Positions 1 through 9,996 of a DNA stretch of 64,000 bases are shown one piece after another. The stretch spans positions 1-64,000 of the forward strand of contig NZ_FPAF01000001.1 in the NCBI RefSeq assembly GCF_900116295.1, in the 5' to 3' direction. How positions within the stretch are numbered: the first letter of the stretch is position 1; every line of letters starts with the position of its first letter. Both the position numbers and the translations under genes were made by a program. The notes under the pieces are model-generated. The model saw only the letters and a list, made by a program, of their open reading frames with translations. It was not told the DNA's origin and searched no databases. The stretch comes from Bacillus sp. 103mf. Lineage in GTDB: Bacteria; Bacillota; Bacilli; Bacillales; Bacillaceae_G.

Positions 1-2838
1 TGAACCACCATCCTCAGTAACCAATTCATTCTTATAGTTTTTATTCATGTTATAAAAATAAATTGCATTTGACGTTATCTTTACAAGTTCTGCGCTTTGA
101 GGGTTATCAATGGTGAATGTTGGTTTCCATCCCATAGATTCATCGTATGACTTAGCTGTAATAGATTTACGTTGACCTTTATCCAATATAGTAAATGTCT
201 GCGATCCATATGTTGCTCCGTCATTACCTGTATTAAACGAAGCGCCCCATGCTGCAATTTCTACATAATTTGCTTGCGAACCGTCTTCTTTATAACCTCT
301 ACTATAAAAAAGCCCCTTTTCTAAACCTGTAACAACTTTCTTTGACCACTGATTCCATTGAGCTGGAGTTTGAAAACCTTGTGTAAAGATTCTGCCATTC
401 GACATCTCTGTAAAGTTATTATTATCGTTTGGATCCCTTGCTCTAATAGTGATACCTTCGAGCAATTTACCAGCAATACTATCGGCTGTAACAGCACCTT
501 TTAAATTGATTTTTTTGGCTTCAATTTGAATTGCTTCAGCTGTTTGATTAATACTTGAGATAACATTACCAACTTTAACAGTTTGCAAAATACTTTGTTC
601 ATTCACACTGATACGCGCTTCCATTTCTTTCACATACGCATCAGCTGCATATTTACCATCAGATTCTACCCTTGTGTATACTTCTGTTTTTTTGGCCGCA
701 AGGGTGATACCTTCTTTATTAGCTGTTATGTCGCGGTCAATTTGTTCTATTTTCTTGTTATAATCAGCTGTTGCTACCTTTTCAGCAATTTGACTTAGTA
801 ACTCATCTTTTCCAGCTATATCAGCTGCATTCTCAGTAAATTCAGATGGTTTTGTTCCACGCTGCAGCATCATTTTAGATGCCCAAAGTCGACCATTTCT
901 AATTACATAGAAACGTGCATCAACAAATACCGTTCCTACTGGTGCCTTAAATGTTCCAAACACAAATTTCCAAACATTATTTTCTAAAGGGAGAAAATCC
1001 ACATTAGGAGCTGCTATTCTTGTACCAGAAGCATTAAAAAACTCTACTTCTAATCTTAATCCTTTATCAATTTTACTTTTGTCATCAGTCATAAACCAAC
1101 CAGATACAACAAAATCTTCACCGGCTACAGCTGGAACCTTTTCACTAATGGCGCCACGCCAACTATCAGCAGTTAAACCGATTTGATCTGTTTTAATCGT
1201 ATAAGCACCGTTATACGTAACAAATGTATCTCGTGAAACATTAGGAGCTAAAGACCAATGACTTGAATCAGTTTTTAATAATGAGTTTCTAATTAAGTTA
1301 CTCATACCAATACTACTCACATAGTTGCCTACTTCGGTGATAGTTACTTTAGCTTTAATAGCTTCCGCCTGGGTTTCAAGTGTAGACTGTGCCTGTTTGA
1401 GTTGCTCCCCCTGTGCAGTCTGTGTTTTTTCTACAGTTTCAACACTTTGTTTAATGCTGTTCATTGTTTCTTCAAAATTAACTTTCGTAACAGCACCAAT
1501 TTCCTCTGGTGCATTCACACCAATCTTAGACCATTCTGTCCCAGTCCATAGATAGAGCATATTGGGTTCTTCACTTGTATTGAGCCATAAAGATTTTCCA
1601 GGCTCTAGGTTTTGAGTCGGTTCTGTATCACTCTCGATAATAGCAGTTTGGAAATTCTTTTGGTTTTCTTTCACAAGTTCAGCAAGTTTCTTTGCCGCTT
1701 CACTTTCTTCCTTTGCTTTAACAGCTTTTTCTTCTGTTATTGCATTGATTCGGTCCGTATAGTTATTAGATTCATCCAATAATCTTTGATCCAATTCTTT
1801 TACAATAGAAAGTATATCAGCAGTCCATTTCTTTTGTTCCTCTGTTCTATCAACAAGTTCATCACGTTTATTACTAAACTCATATACATTTGGTGTTTGC
1901 TCAAATGGATAACGAGTCCGTTTTACAACACGTACATCAAAATCCATATTGTATTTATGATGTTGTAGAATCGCTTTATCTCCAACCTTTGGCTCGTTTG
2001 AATCATCAAAATTGGCTTCTTTATGATCCACAGTGATAGAAATAACAGGAATATCATTCACTTCTGCTTTACAACGTTCTAATGCGGTTCCGTTATCTTT
2101 AATTTTGTCATCTTCGATATTGTCAGCTTGCCGGTGGCGAAGAAATTCTGGAACTTTATATTTTAATGGTGATTCATAGTAATACGTAAATTGTGGTCCA
2201 CCACCTTCCTCTTCAGAAGGAGTATGGCCCAGCAATAAAACAGAGAAGGAACAATTATTATCGTCAGTCGTTTTCTTAATGGCATTTACGTTATAGCCGA
2301 ACTTATACAACTTGTCTGTTGTTTTGCCAATTCTATCTGCAAAGATAACAGTCATATTATCGAAAATACATTCAATATCAAACCGATCTAGTATTTTACG
2401 AATCATCTTCATTCGGCCTTCGCCACCAAAGTTTTCAAAATGCAATTGATTTTGTTCGGAACAACGATTGATAAACTTAAAATTACTTCCATCAAATGTA
2501 TGAGAAAGAGCCTCATCAATTGATAAATACTCTGTAATCTTTCTAGATTGTATTTGTCTTGTTAACTCCGCAGAAATTTGAATTGCATCACAATCTTTAA
2601 ATCCTAATTCATCTTGATGAGTAACTAGAATAATGTAATATTGCCCCTCAAAGATCAATAAATTTCTATCTTCCACATACGGATAAACACGCTTATTCAT
2701 CTCTGTGTCGGGAACAACAAAGCGAATAGAGGACGGTTCATTCTTGCCCTCTATTACTTCAAATTGTTGCATATCAACTAAATGAAATTGGTCACCCGTT
2801 GATAACTGTTCAATTTTCGCTCTTTCTACTCGCTTCAT
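1..2838 (-). CDS. Phage tail endopeptidase/baseplate protein (partial)
   Basis: The frame is open from the ATG at 2838 to the window edge (946 codons, no stop), so the 3' end is missing. The first ~330 residues resemble the prophage-tail/endopeptidase hub proteins that follow Dit in siphoviruses. A Lys/Glu/Ala-rich coiled coil follows (about 340-400), then a short segment with the pattern LWLNTSEEPNMLYLW and a beta-rich, CBM-like stretch starting NLIRNSLL (about 500-640), then more helical fibre. This architecture fits a tip protein that contacts the cell wall. It starts 1 nt after the tail-spike stop, so it belongs to the late operon. Family assignment rests on reading the protein and on synteny. 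Catalytic residues were not identified. Confidence 0.8.
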   Translation of the reverse strand, partial: MKRVERAKIEQLSTGDQFHLVDMQQFEVIEGKNEPSSIRFVVPDTEMNKRVYPYVEDRNLLIFEGQYYIILVTHQDELGFKDCDAIQISAELTRQIQSRKITEYLSIDEALSHTFDGSNFKFINRCSEQNQLHFENFGGEGRMKMIRKILDRFDIECIFDNMTVIFADRIGKTTDKLYKFGYNVNAIKKTTDDNNCSFSVLLLGHTPSEEEGGGPQFTYYYESPLKYKVPEFLRHRQADNIEDDKIKDNGTALERCKAEVNDIPVISITVDHKEANFDDSNEPKVGDKAILQHHKYNMDFDVRVVKRTRYPFEQTPNVYEFSNKRDELVDRTEEQKKWTADILSIVKELDQRLLDESNNYTDRINAITEEKAVKAKEESEAAKKLAELVKENQKNFQTAIIESDTEPTQNLEPGKSLWLNTSEEPNMLYLWTGTEWSKIGVNAPEEIGAVTKVNFEETMNSIKQSVETVEKTQTAQGEQLKQAQSTLETQAEAIKAKVTITEVGNYVSSIGMSNLIRNSLLKTDSSHWSLAPNVSRDTFVTYNGAYTIKTDQIGLTADSWRGAISEKVPAVAGEDFVVSGWFMTDDKSKIDKGLRLEVEFFNASGTRIAAPNVDFLPLENNVWKFVFGTFKAPVGTVFVDARFYVIRNGRLWASKMMLQRGTKPSEFTENAADIAGKDELLSQIAEKVATADYNKKIEQIDRDITANKEGITLAAKKTEVYTRVESDGKYAADAYVKEMEARISVNEQSILQTVKVGNVISSINQTAEAIQIEAKKINLKGAVTADSIAGKLLEGITIRARDPNDNNNFTEMSNGRIFTQGFQTPAQWNQWSKKVVTGLEKGLFYSRGYKEDGSQANYVEIAAWGASFNTGNDGATYGSQTFTILDKGQRKSITAKSYDESMGWKPTFTIDNPQSAELVKITSNAIYFYNMNKNYKNELVTEDGGS

Positions 2839-2839
2839 A

Positions 2840-4804
2840 TTACCAACCTACTTCTAAATAATCGATTTTATTATTAAAGTCAGAACCAACTTTAGAAAAC
2901 CCTCCACCTTTAATGATCACATTATTAATAATGCTATCTTGTAAATTTTCTACTCGTACAGTTCGAGCTTGTACATTTGCAAGAATGGATCTAAATACTT
3001 TTTTGTTACCATTTTCAATAGCTAACTCCCCGATATGAATATCCGCACGAGATCCCCAACCATTTTTGTTGTTATATTTGACCATTCCACCAATTAGGGC
3101 CCAATCAAGAGTGAAGTAATTCCAAACCCCATCTTCCCAGCATTCTTGAATATCTGGATTGTTGATTTTAGCACCAAATCCATAATCAGTTGTAATTCCT
3201 TTAGAAAACGCTCGAATAACAGGATTAGAGATTCTTACATTCTGATATTGTGGAGCATTATCTCCCTCTTTTGATTTGAACCAAACACCACGGGATGTTT
3301 CTTTGCTTTTACCATTACGTATATTTACTCCTTCAATCGTGAAATCTCCACATGTGTCATTCATGATTTGAAATACCAAACCGTGACCAATATCATTTCC
3401 AACTACTTTTTCTGTTCTGAAGTAAGACATATTATTAAACAATCCAAGTTCTTCTAATACATTTTCAGCTTGTACGTTATAAGTGATATTTTTATGAATT
3501 ACTTTGTCAACGGGCGCAATTTCTACTAAGCCTTTTTTAACATTTTTCAATTTAAGAGTAATTGATACATTGTCACATGGCGTAAGGTCATAGGGCTTCG
3601 TATTTTGATTTGTGAGCGTGTTTTTATCATTGAATACATAAATACCTACCATAGCTCCTGTGGACGTTGTAGCGGTGCAATCTAAAGCTTCTATGTCTAT
3701 CTCTGAATCTTTTACAGCATTCAAAGCGACATATGTTTGTGACTCACCGCCATTAATAATTTTTGTATCAATCACAACGTTCTGGCAATGCGATAATACA
3801 AATGCTTTTGCATCTTTTAGATTTTTTATGTCAAATACTCCACCTCTAAAAACAATTCCACTCGTTTTATCATATCCGCCAATGTTAACAACATCTTTAT
3901 TAGTAAAGAACGTTGTACTTCCTGTTTTTAAAACAAAAACAGCATTTGGATCAGCGCGGATATTAATATTACTTGGAATTTCTATATCACCAATTGTGTA
4001 CGTACCTGCTGGAATATCTAACGTTTTTCCTGCCGATTCACTTAACGCTTTTTGAAAATCCGAGTAATAATTAACACTGTTATAAGGAATCATGGCGCGA
4101 ATTGCAGCATTTAATGACGGATGGGCTGCTTTTACATTTAAAACTTCTTGTTTGATATCGTCATAGGCACCAAATAAAGCTAATTGCTTCCAATCCGCCC
4201 AAACACCAACGGCCTTTTTTCTAATATACAAACTGTTTTCAGATGTGCTATTCAAACTATATGCAATTTGCATACAAGCATAATTACTATCATCGTGAGA
4301 ATAGACTTGAATATACCACCATCCTTGCTCTTTAGGAGCGTTTTTGAGATTGGACCCTTTATAAAATCCACCTTTAGTTATTGTATTAAGATCACTTGCA
4401 TCTGGAAGTGCAATATTGTTACCTGTATCAGCAGTTAACTTTACTTGTTGAAACTTATCTGTATTATCAAGTTTCACTTTGGTTTTCTGATTAAAATCAT
4501 ATAAAGTATTTTCTCCTAAACGCGCTGCAACTACTTCATCAAAATTAGAAGGATTTGCAATCAGGAAATCCGATATCATATTTTTGACAACAGTTAAAAC
4601 GTTCGCATCACCATTTTGAATTGCTTTTTCTAATGTTGATTTATCGATACCGTATTTATTTAAGAAACTATTAAAATCATCCACTAACTTGCTATGATTA
4701 ATTTCATTTTGAGTTATCCCGCCATAAATTAAATCTACTTCTTCATTCAGTAGCATTCGTTCGTCGGCGTTTATAGGACTATTAATATAGTGTTTTCTTT
4801 GCAT
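2840..4804 (-). CDS. Tail spike / receptor-binding protein with beta-helix
   Basis: 654 aa. Residues ~1-120 form a helical, acidic virion-attachment region. About residues 140-215 contain a pyocin-knob-like segment (KGGFYKGSNL, GWWYIQVYSHDD, WADWKQL). About residues 245-654 look like a right-handed beta-helix of the pectate-lyase superfamily: a YYSDFQKAL start, TLDIPAGTYTIGDIEIPSNI, then many short beta-strand repeats with N/V/I ladders. The likely role is host-surface polysaccharide binding or degradation at the tail tip. It lies between Dit and the tail endopeptidase in the order used by gram-positive siphoviruses. Enzymatic activity cannot be confirmed by eye. Confidence 0.78.
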   Translation of the reverse strand: MQRKHYINSPINADERMLLNEEVDLIYGGITQNEINHSKLVDDFNSFLNKYGIDKSTLEKAIQNGDANVLTVVKNMISDFLIANPSNFDEVVAARLGENTLYDFNQKTKVKLDNTDKFQQVKLTADTGNNIALPDASDLNTITKGGFYKGSNLKNAPKEQGWWYIQVYSHDDSNYACMQIAYSLNSTSENSLYIRKKAVGVWADWKQLALFGAYDDIKQEVLNVKAAHPSLNAAIRAMIPYNSVNYYSDFQKALSESAGKTLDIPAGTYTIGDIEIPSNINIRADPNAVFVLKTGSTTFFTNKDVVNIGGYDKTSGIVFRGGVFDIKNLKDAKAFVLSHCQNVVIDTKIINGGESQTYVALNAVKDSEIDIEALDCTATTSTGAMVGIYVFNDKNTLTNQNTKPYDLTPCDNVSITLKLKNVKKGLVEIAPVDKVIHKNITYNVQAENVLEELGLFNNMSYFRTEKVVGNDIGHGLVFQIMNDTCGDFTIEGVNIRNGKSKETSRGVWFKSKEGDNAPQYQNVRISNPVIRAFSKGITTDYGFGAKINNPDIQECWEDGVWNYFTLDWALIGGMVKYNNKNGWGSRADIHIGELAIENGNKKVFRSILANVQARTVRVENLQDSIINNVIIKGGGFSKVGSDFNNKIDYLEVGW

Positions 4805-4815
4805 TTTTTCACCCC

Positions 4816-5652
4816 TTACAAGTAATAGAATCTTGTATTCACTTCACACCAATTAAATGTAGAAGATTCGATTTTAATTTGGTTTATACCAGGTACAAGG
4901 TGTATCTCACCAGCATCAGCATGACGTACCAAATTACGGCCATATTCGTCTTCTATGTGTAGGCCCTTTATCACAATGATTCCCTGTGAAACAGATGATG
5001 GATTATATATTGTTAATGAATCATTAGTAGTAAAATTAGTAATCTTTAAATAACGTGGATCGCATTTAATTCGCCATGTTATATCATGCTGTGATGGATT
5101 AATTTCCATAGATCCAATGTTTTTGAAATTAAATATTTTATCTTTGAAGGTATAGTTATAATCATCATCCCATTCCAAACCCATTCCCCATGCAAATTTA
5201 TTTGTATCCCACTCTTTTGCATCCAATGATCTAAAGATACTTTCGCCAAAACCATCAGGGATTGAAAAACCAATAATGATTTCAAATAATAAAGAACCAG
5301 GTGGACGGTTGATTTTCATGTCTTGATACTCAACACGTCTTCTTATAGCTGGTTCTCTTGAATAAATAATATAGAAATCTTCTAATCTACCAAATAGGGC
5401 GTACAGCTCATTTCTCTTTTCATATACACCCTCAATATCTCCTGTATTCACAAGAACTCTTAATTGGCAGCCTCGTTCTGTATAGCTTTTATTGTAATAA
5501 CGAACACCGAACTGCCCTTTCATTTTCATCTTGTCCGACTCTATTCGAGGTGGATCTACTGTTAATTCTAAAGTTTCTACATTATAATTTTTTTTAAGGG
5601 AGCAAGTTTGCCCATTTTTAAATAAAAGAATTGTATCTGGCATACTTATCAT
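4816..5652 (-). CDS. Distal tail protein (Dit, siphovirus tail family)
   Basis: 278 aa, the usual Dit length. It has the N-terminal half typical of the sipho_tail family (GVRYYNKSYTERG, then the RRVEYQDMKINRPPGS segment near residue 105) and a C-terminal galectin-like half (SLTIYNPSSVSQG, LVPGINQIKI). Dit forms the hexameric ring joining the tail tube to the tip. The ATG overlaps the tape-measure stop by 4 nt (ATGA), which supports translational coupling. A second in-frame ATG three codons later has a more usual distance from the GAGGGGG ribosome site, so the true start may be residue 4. Confidence 0.82.
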   Translation of the reverse strand: MISMPDTILLFKNGQTCSLKKNYNVETLELTVDPPRIESDKMKMKGQFGVRYYNKSYTERGCQLRVLVNTGDIEGVYEKRNELYALFGRLEDFYIIYSREPAIRRRVEYQDMKINRPPGSLLFEIIIGFSIPDGFGESIFRSLDAKEWDTNKFAWGMGLEWDDDYNYTFKDKIFNFKNIGSMEINPSQHDITWRIKCDPRYLKITNFTTNDSLTIYNPSSVSQGIIVIKGLHIEDEYGRNLVRHADAGEIHLVPGINQIKIESSTFNWCEVNTRFYYL

Positions 5653-8483
5653 TGCCCCCTCTTTAGAAAGTTAATGTTATCTTCTCTTAAATTTTCTTTT
5701 CGGACTACGCGTTGTACTGTACGTCCATCAACAACAATAGGTTGATCGACAGTAAGTTGTATAACTACATCTTTTGTAATTGAATCCATACTGTTCATTC
5801 CTGCATTGGCATATGAAACATTAAGTGTTGCGTTTTCATTAAGTGACTTTATATTATCATCCATAATACGTCTCATATCACTGATTAATTTAGTAATTTG
5901 ACCTGTTATTCCAAGTGATTTCTCCCTTGAAGAAAGAGGAGTTACTTTCACAGATGAACCGGATTTTGTAAATAATTCCGGTCCTGCTTCACCAACAATG
6001 AACGATCCATCTCCAGATACAGAACCACCTGTAGCAAGCATTGGAACCGTTGGAATACTTGCTGATTTCCCACCAATTCCAGGAATCCAATCTGGAACAG
6101 ATATATTGTTAATTCCTTTAATCATTCCGTTTATCATAGAAATCACAGCATTAATTGGAGCTTTCGCAGCTGCTTTTAAACCATTAAAAACACCTTCAAA
6201 AATCGATACAATACCATTCCATGCTTTACTCCAATTACCACTAAATACCCCACTTATAAAATCAATAATTCCATTTAAAATTGGTTTCAAAACGCTATTC
6301 CACACAGAACCAATTCCTCTAAATATATCAGATACAACACTACCAATTGCTCCAAAAACAAATTGGAAAGTTGGTAAAAGTTGTGATTTAATTACAGTCA
6401 TCATAAAAGAAAATACAGGAGATAGTATTTCATTCCAAAGTCGTTGTATAATTTGGAATGCATCTTGTACGATACCTTTTATTACTGTAAAACCTTGCTC
6501 AAATGCTGGACCTAATGCATCCACAACTATTGATATAATCTGATCAATTGTTGGTTTAAAATATTCATTGTAAATACGCTTTATTTCATCACCAAATAAT
6601 ACAAATATTGCTATAAGAGCAGCTACTGCGGCAATAACTATTGTTATAGGACTTGTCAAAACAGCCATTATACCAGCGAATGTTAACAGTTCTGCTGTTA
6701 TTAATGCTAAGAAAGGAGCCATTGCCATAAATAAACCAGAAATAATTCCAATTAATGTGACTATAACTAAAAGAGATGATGCTAATATTGGATTATTTGC
6801 TGCCCATGTAGAAAAAGCAGATATAACATTTGTTATTAATGTTAATACCGGTTCTAAAGCAATTTTCATATTAGCAGCAGCTTGTTCCATTTGAACAGCA
6901 GGAGACGAATCCATTTTTTTGACAGACTCATTCAACTGATCTTGATTCTTCTTAAAATCTACTACCTTACTTTGTGCCCCAAGTAATGCGTATGTTATGT
7001 TCATTCCTTGGTCTTCCCACATTGTACCAAAGAGTTTTACGCCTAACTCATTTCGTTTCGTCTCATCTCCAACGTTAGATAATGCTTTAGCAATCTCTGC
7101 CATAGCTGCCGAACCTTCTTTTCCACCTTTAGCTACAGATTGCCCCCATTTTTGTAATTGTTCAGCTGAAATATTAGTTCCTTGAAGAGCTTCTTGCATA
7201 GCTTTATCGACACCTTGACCGAATTCAGCTGCTTTAATTCGACCTTCTTTAAGTCCGTCCAAAAGATTATCTATATTCCAAGTTCCGGTTTCAACACCAG
7301 CTTCCATAATAGCTTGAACCTCTTCGGCATTGTAGCCAGCTCGTGTAAGTTGTGCTCCATATTCAGAGATAATATCAAGTTGTTCTGGTGGGAAACCTAC
7401 TCTTAAAAGAGCATCAGTTAATCCCATTGCCCCTTCTTGTGAAATTCCTAATTCACTAGCAATCTCGTTTGTTTCTTGAATTAATTCATTGAAGTCGATT
7501 CCAGCATATGAATTAGCAATAGTAGCAGCTTGTTTAACAATAGCTGTGTTTGCTTCATCAGAAGCCGTTTTGTTTAATGCCCATTGTCGTCTTACACCCT
7601 CAAGTGCCGCTTCACCATCTACTCCGTACGCTTCAATACCTCTTACAGCCTCTTCTACCGATTTTTTAGATTCCTCTGGAACGTTGAAGGATATATCTAT
7701 TTTAGTTTTTAGTTTAGATGTATCTAATGCTGTTTCAATAGCTCCGGAAATACCTCCACCAGCAACTGCTGCACCAAGCATATTCTCTAAATCAACGTCT
7801 AAATCTTTTAGAGACTTTTGAGTATTTTCAGCTTCATTTGCTAAACTTTGTAACTCTTTTTTTACATTAGCAATTGAATTACCATCATCAATTGATGCTA
7901 ATGCCTGTTTCATTTTTTCTAAATCAGTTGTTGTCCCTAATGCTTCCACACCGATTTTATTAATTGCATCGTCAAGCTGTTTAGATGATGCTGTTCCGCT
8001 TTTAATCGCGTTAACTAGTCTACCACCTAAAACACTAGAAAAGTTATCTACGCTCGTTCCTGTAGCTTGAAATAATGTTTCTAGTTGTCTTGTGGAAGTA
8101 GCTATACGACCTTCTTCAGCTTCCATCTCTTTCATAGAGTTTTGTAAGCCTTTTAGATGATTTTCAGTTGCAATTATTTCACGGTTGAACGCACGATATT
8201 GTTCGCCAGATATCTTTCCTTCTGCAAATTTCTGATTGATCTGTGTTTGCGCTTCTTTTAGTTTGTCTAACTTTTCAGTAGTTACAGTAACTTGTTCAGC
8301 TAATATTTGCTGCTTTTGTGCAAGTAATTCAGTGTTACCAGGATTAAACTTCAATCCTCTCTCAACTTGCTTTAACTCTTGAGATAAAGAAACAGATTGT
8401 TTTGTCACATCTTTAAGGGCATTTCCTAGCTTTGTGGTATCAGCTCCTAGAGAAATTGTAATCCCACGAATTGATTTATCCAT
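5649..8483 (-). CDS. Tail tape-measure protein
   Basis: 944 aa, the longest gene in the window. The N-terminal ~140 residues are coiled-coil, rich in Gln, Lys and Glu. The middle (about 290-490) matches the phage-tail TP901 core (short helices with AYGVDGEAALEGVRRQW and EYGAQLTRAGYNAEEV). Hydrophobic segments lie at about 560-635, and the C-terminal part carries the Gly-rich FIVGEAGPELF signature common in tape measures of gram-positive phages. It sets tail length and helps DNA enter the cell. It starts 51 nt after the end of the frameshifted GT chaperone and is preceded by a terminator-like hairpin at 8506-8536. Confidence 0.93.
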   Translation of the reverse strand: MDKSIRGITISLGADTTKLGNALKDVTKQSVSLSQELKQVERGLKFNPGNTELLAQKQQILAEQVTVTTEKLDKLKEAQTQINQKFAEGKISGEQYRAFNREIIATENHLKGLQNSMKEMEAEEGRIATSTRQLETLFQATGTSVDNFSSVLGGRLVNAIKSGTASSKQLDDAINKIGVEALGTTTDLEKMKQALASIDDGNSIANVKKELQSLANEAENTQKSLKDLDVDLENMLGAAVAGGGISGAIETALDTSKLKTKIDISFNVPEESKKSVEEAVRGIEAYGVDGEAALEGVRRQWALNKTASDEANTAIVKQAATIANSYAGIDFNELIQETNEIASELGISQEGAMGLTDALLRVGFPPEQLDIISEYGAQLTRAGYNAEEVQAIMEAGVETGTWNIDNLLDGLKEGRIKAAEFGQGVDKAMQEALQGTNISAEQLQKWGQSVAKGGKEGSAAMAEIAKALSNVGDETKRNELGVKLFGTMWEDQGMNITYALLGAQSKVVDFKKNQDQLNESVKKMDSSPAVQMEQAAANMKIALEPVLTLITNVISAFSTWAANNPILASSLLVIVTLIGIISGLFMAMAPFLALITAELLTFAGIMAVLTSPITIVIAAVAALIAIFVLFGDEIKRIYNEYFKPTIDQIISIVVDALGPAFEQGFTVIKGIVQDAFQIIQRLWNEILSPVFSFMMTVIKSQLLPTFQFVFGAIGSVVSDIFRGIGSVWNSVLKPILNGIIDFISGVFSGNWSKAWNGIVSIFEGVFNGLKAAAKAPINAVISMINGMIKGINNISVPDWIPGIGGKSASIPTVPMLATGGSVSGDGSFIVGEAGPELFTKSGSSVKVTPLSSREKSLGITGQITKLISDMRRIMDDNIKSLNENATLNVSYANAGMNSMDSITKDVVIQLTVDQPIVVDGRTVQRVVRKENLREDNINFLKRGQ

Positions 8484-8505
8484 TTATCCACCACCTTTTA
8501 CATAA

Positions 8506-8536
8506 AAAAGAACGCTACACATAAGTGCAACGCTCT
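8506..8536 (-). terminator. Hairpin plus T-tract before tape-measure gene
   Basis: On the minus strand AGCGTTGCAC pairs with GTGTAGCGT across a TTAT loop (9 pairs, three of them G-U) and is followed by TTCTTTTTT. It begins within the last codons of the GT extension, so it could act as a partial terminator or stabilise the upstream message. Confidence 0.55.
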
Positions 8537-9085
8537 AAAATGAATCGAAATCACTTTGAGAAGCCTTCTTAACATTTCCTTTTTTCGGATTCTTCAATGC
8601 CATGTATTCTGAAATGTAATCTAAACACATTCCAATAGTGAAATCATTCAAATCTTGCCTTGTCAGTTTGCAAGAATAACATAAAGCAAGAAATGTTTCG
8701 GTCGTAAATTCTTCACCACTATCACTTTCTTGATTATCATTTACATCTTTTTTTTAGATTGCATAGAAGACATTAATATATCTTGAATTTCTGGAATGAT
8801 TTCTAAAATAGGAAACTCATCAAACGAATCCAACCAACTAATCGGATCTGGAAGTGTACGATCTACTGTTTTTGCTAACACGTACACGAAGTTGTAGAAG
8901 ATATCCATTTCCAACATACTAAAATCAGAAGCTTCTAGATTTTCTGTATCGATTTTTGTTAAATGATTCAATTTCATAATTTCAGAGAAAAAGTCCTTAC
9001 CAAATTGGGACTTATATCGAATTGGTGTAGCACCCGTACTTTTCAATCTAACTTCTTTATTATCAATAATAATTGTTTTTTCCAT
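8535..9085 (-). CDS. Tail assembly chaperone GT (-1 frameshift product)
   Basis: Reading the 114-codon G frame from 9085 and slipping back one base on the run of eight A residues (minus strand, 8748-8755) continues through KKKDVNDNQES and a further ~55 residues to a TAG at 8535-8537. The extension (about 72 residues, motifs LCYSCKLTRQDLNDF and YISEYMALKNPKK) resembles T-domain proteins, and the slip lies at the very end of G, as in lambda G/GT. This explains the otherwise empty 260-bp gap before the tape measure. The frameshift itself is inferred, but position, direction and sequence all agree. Confidence 0.75.
8741..9085 (-). CDS. Tail assembly chaperone G
   Basis: 114 aa, located between the major tail protein and the tape measure, as expected for gpG-type chaperones that coat the tape measure during tail assembly. 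The sequence is acidic and helical (MEKTIIIDNKEVRLKS start, then a YKSQFGKDFF segment) and ends in SKKKM over an A8 run that is the probable slippery site. The in-frame TAA lies two codons past the slip site. Confidence 0.8.
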   Translation of the reverse strand: MEKTIIIDNKEVRLKSTGATPIRYKSQFGKDFFSEIMKLNHLTKIDTENLEASDFSMLEMDIFYNFVYVLAKTVDRTLPDPISWLDSFDEFPILEIIPEIQDILMSSMQSKKKM

Positions 9086-9090
9086 CTAAA

Positions 9091-9666
9091 TTACGCTCCT
9101 TGTGCTACTTTTTCATAAACTTTTGTATACCAAGCATCATAAACAGCAGATGGTGTACCAACAGTTGTTGATCTTTTAACATCACCAGAAATCGGATGAG
9201 GAGCTGCTACAAATGATAATTCTTGTGTACCTGGTTCAGTTTTATCACTCTTTGTAGATGATGCATGACCAGGACGAGATACTGCTACATTGTACAGAAC
9301 ATGACGTGTTGCTTTTACATCACCATCAAATTCAAACATAAGAGCAATTTTCTTAATTTTAGCATTGGCATTTTCCGTAATTACTTTATCTGTTTCATCT
9401 AACGTTTCTCCTAACACATCTGTACGAAACGCTTCAGTAAGATTAGCAATTGTTAAAGTTCCATCATATCCAAGGTTACTAGATTCTGTGTAATAGATGA
9501 TATCATCAGCATAGAAGTCTGATTGGTCACCCTTTTTATCTAATTTCAACTCTGTCGCACCTGGTAGTTTAGCAGGTGTTCCATATGAATACTTACCTGC
9601 ATTATCCTCTGTAATAACTGCATAATGTACATTTTTTAAGCCAAACGCTACTTTATTTTCAGCCAT
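9091..9666 (-). CDS. Major tail tube protein (phi13-type)
   Basis: 191 aa. The start MAENKVAFGLKNVHYAV, the internal GATELKLDKKGDQSDFYADD segment and the YNVAVSRPGH motif are characteristic of phi13-family major tail proteins. It polymerises into the siphovirus tail tube around the tape measure. It is flanked by a tail-terminator-like gene upstream (1-nt gap) and the G chaperone downstream (5-nt gap), the canonical order. Confidence 0.88.
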   Translation of the reverse strand: MAENKVAFGLKNVHYAVITEDNAGKYSYGTPAKLPGATELKLDKKGDQSDFYADDIIYYTESSNLGYDGTLTIANLTEAFRTDVLGETLDETDKVITENANAKIKKIALMFEFDGDVKATRHVLYNVAVSRPGHASSTKSDKTEPGTQELSFVAAPHPISGDVKRSTTVGTPSAVYDAWYTKVYEKVAQGA

Positions 9667-9996
9667 TTATATCAACCTCACTTCATATATTTTCTGGAAT
9701 AAATTTTCACTTTCGATAAATGCTTCCGTTGACTGCCAAGCAATCTCATTTTGTTCTAAAACAGTTTCAAGTTTACTTTCAGCTGTTAAGTCTTTTTTGA
9801 CTGTATTTAGTTCAACTTGAACATTATCTATTTTCTTGTATACATTGTTATCAGCGATAATGTTAGATGAATAAGAAACTAAATAAGTAATATAAGGCGG
9901 TTTAGGAACAGGGTTTGTTTTTGTATCTTCAAAATGCGAATATTCAATAGGATATCCAACAGTATTAAGTATCTTTTTTAATTCAGCTAGTGTCAT
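9667..9996 (-). CDS. Tail terminator / tail-completion-like protein
   Basis: 109 aa. No diagnostic motif is visible, but length, alpha/beta character (MTLAELKKILNTVGYPIEY; PYITYLVSYSSNIIADN) and position between an HK97 gp10-type protein and the major tail protein match the tail terminators of gram-positive siphoviruses, which cap the tail tube at the neck. It overlaps the upstream gene by 4 nt. The function is inferred mainly from synteny. Confidence 0.65.
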   Translation of the reverse strand: MTLAELKKILNTVGYPIEYSHFEDTKTNPVPKPPYITYLVSYSSNIIADNNVYKKIDNVQVELNTVKKDLTAESKLETVLEQNEIAWQSTEAFIESENLFQKIYEVRLI

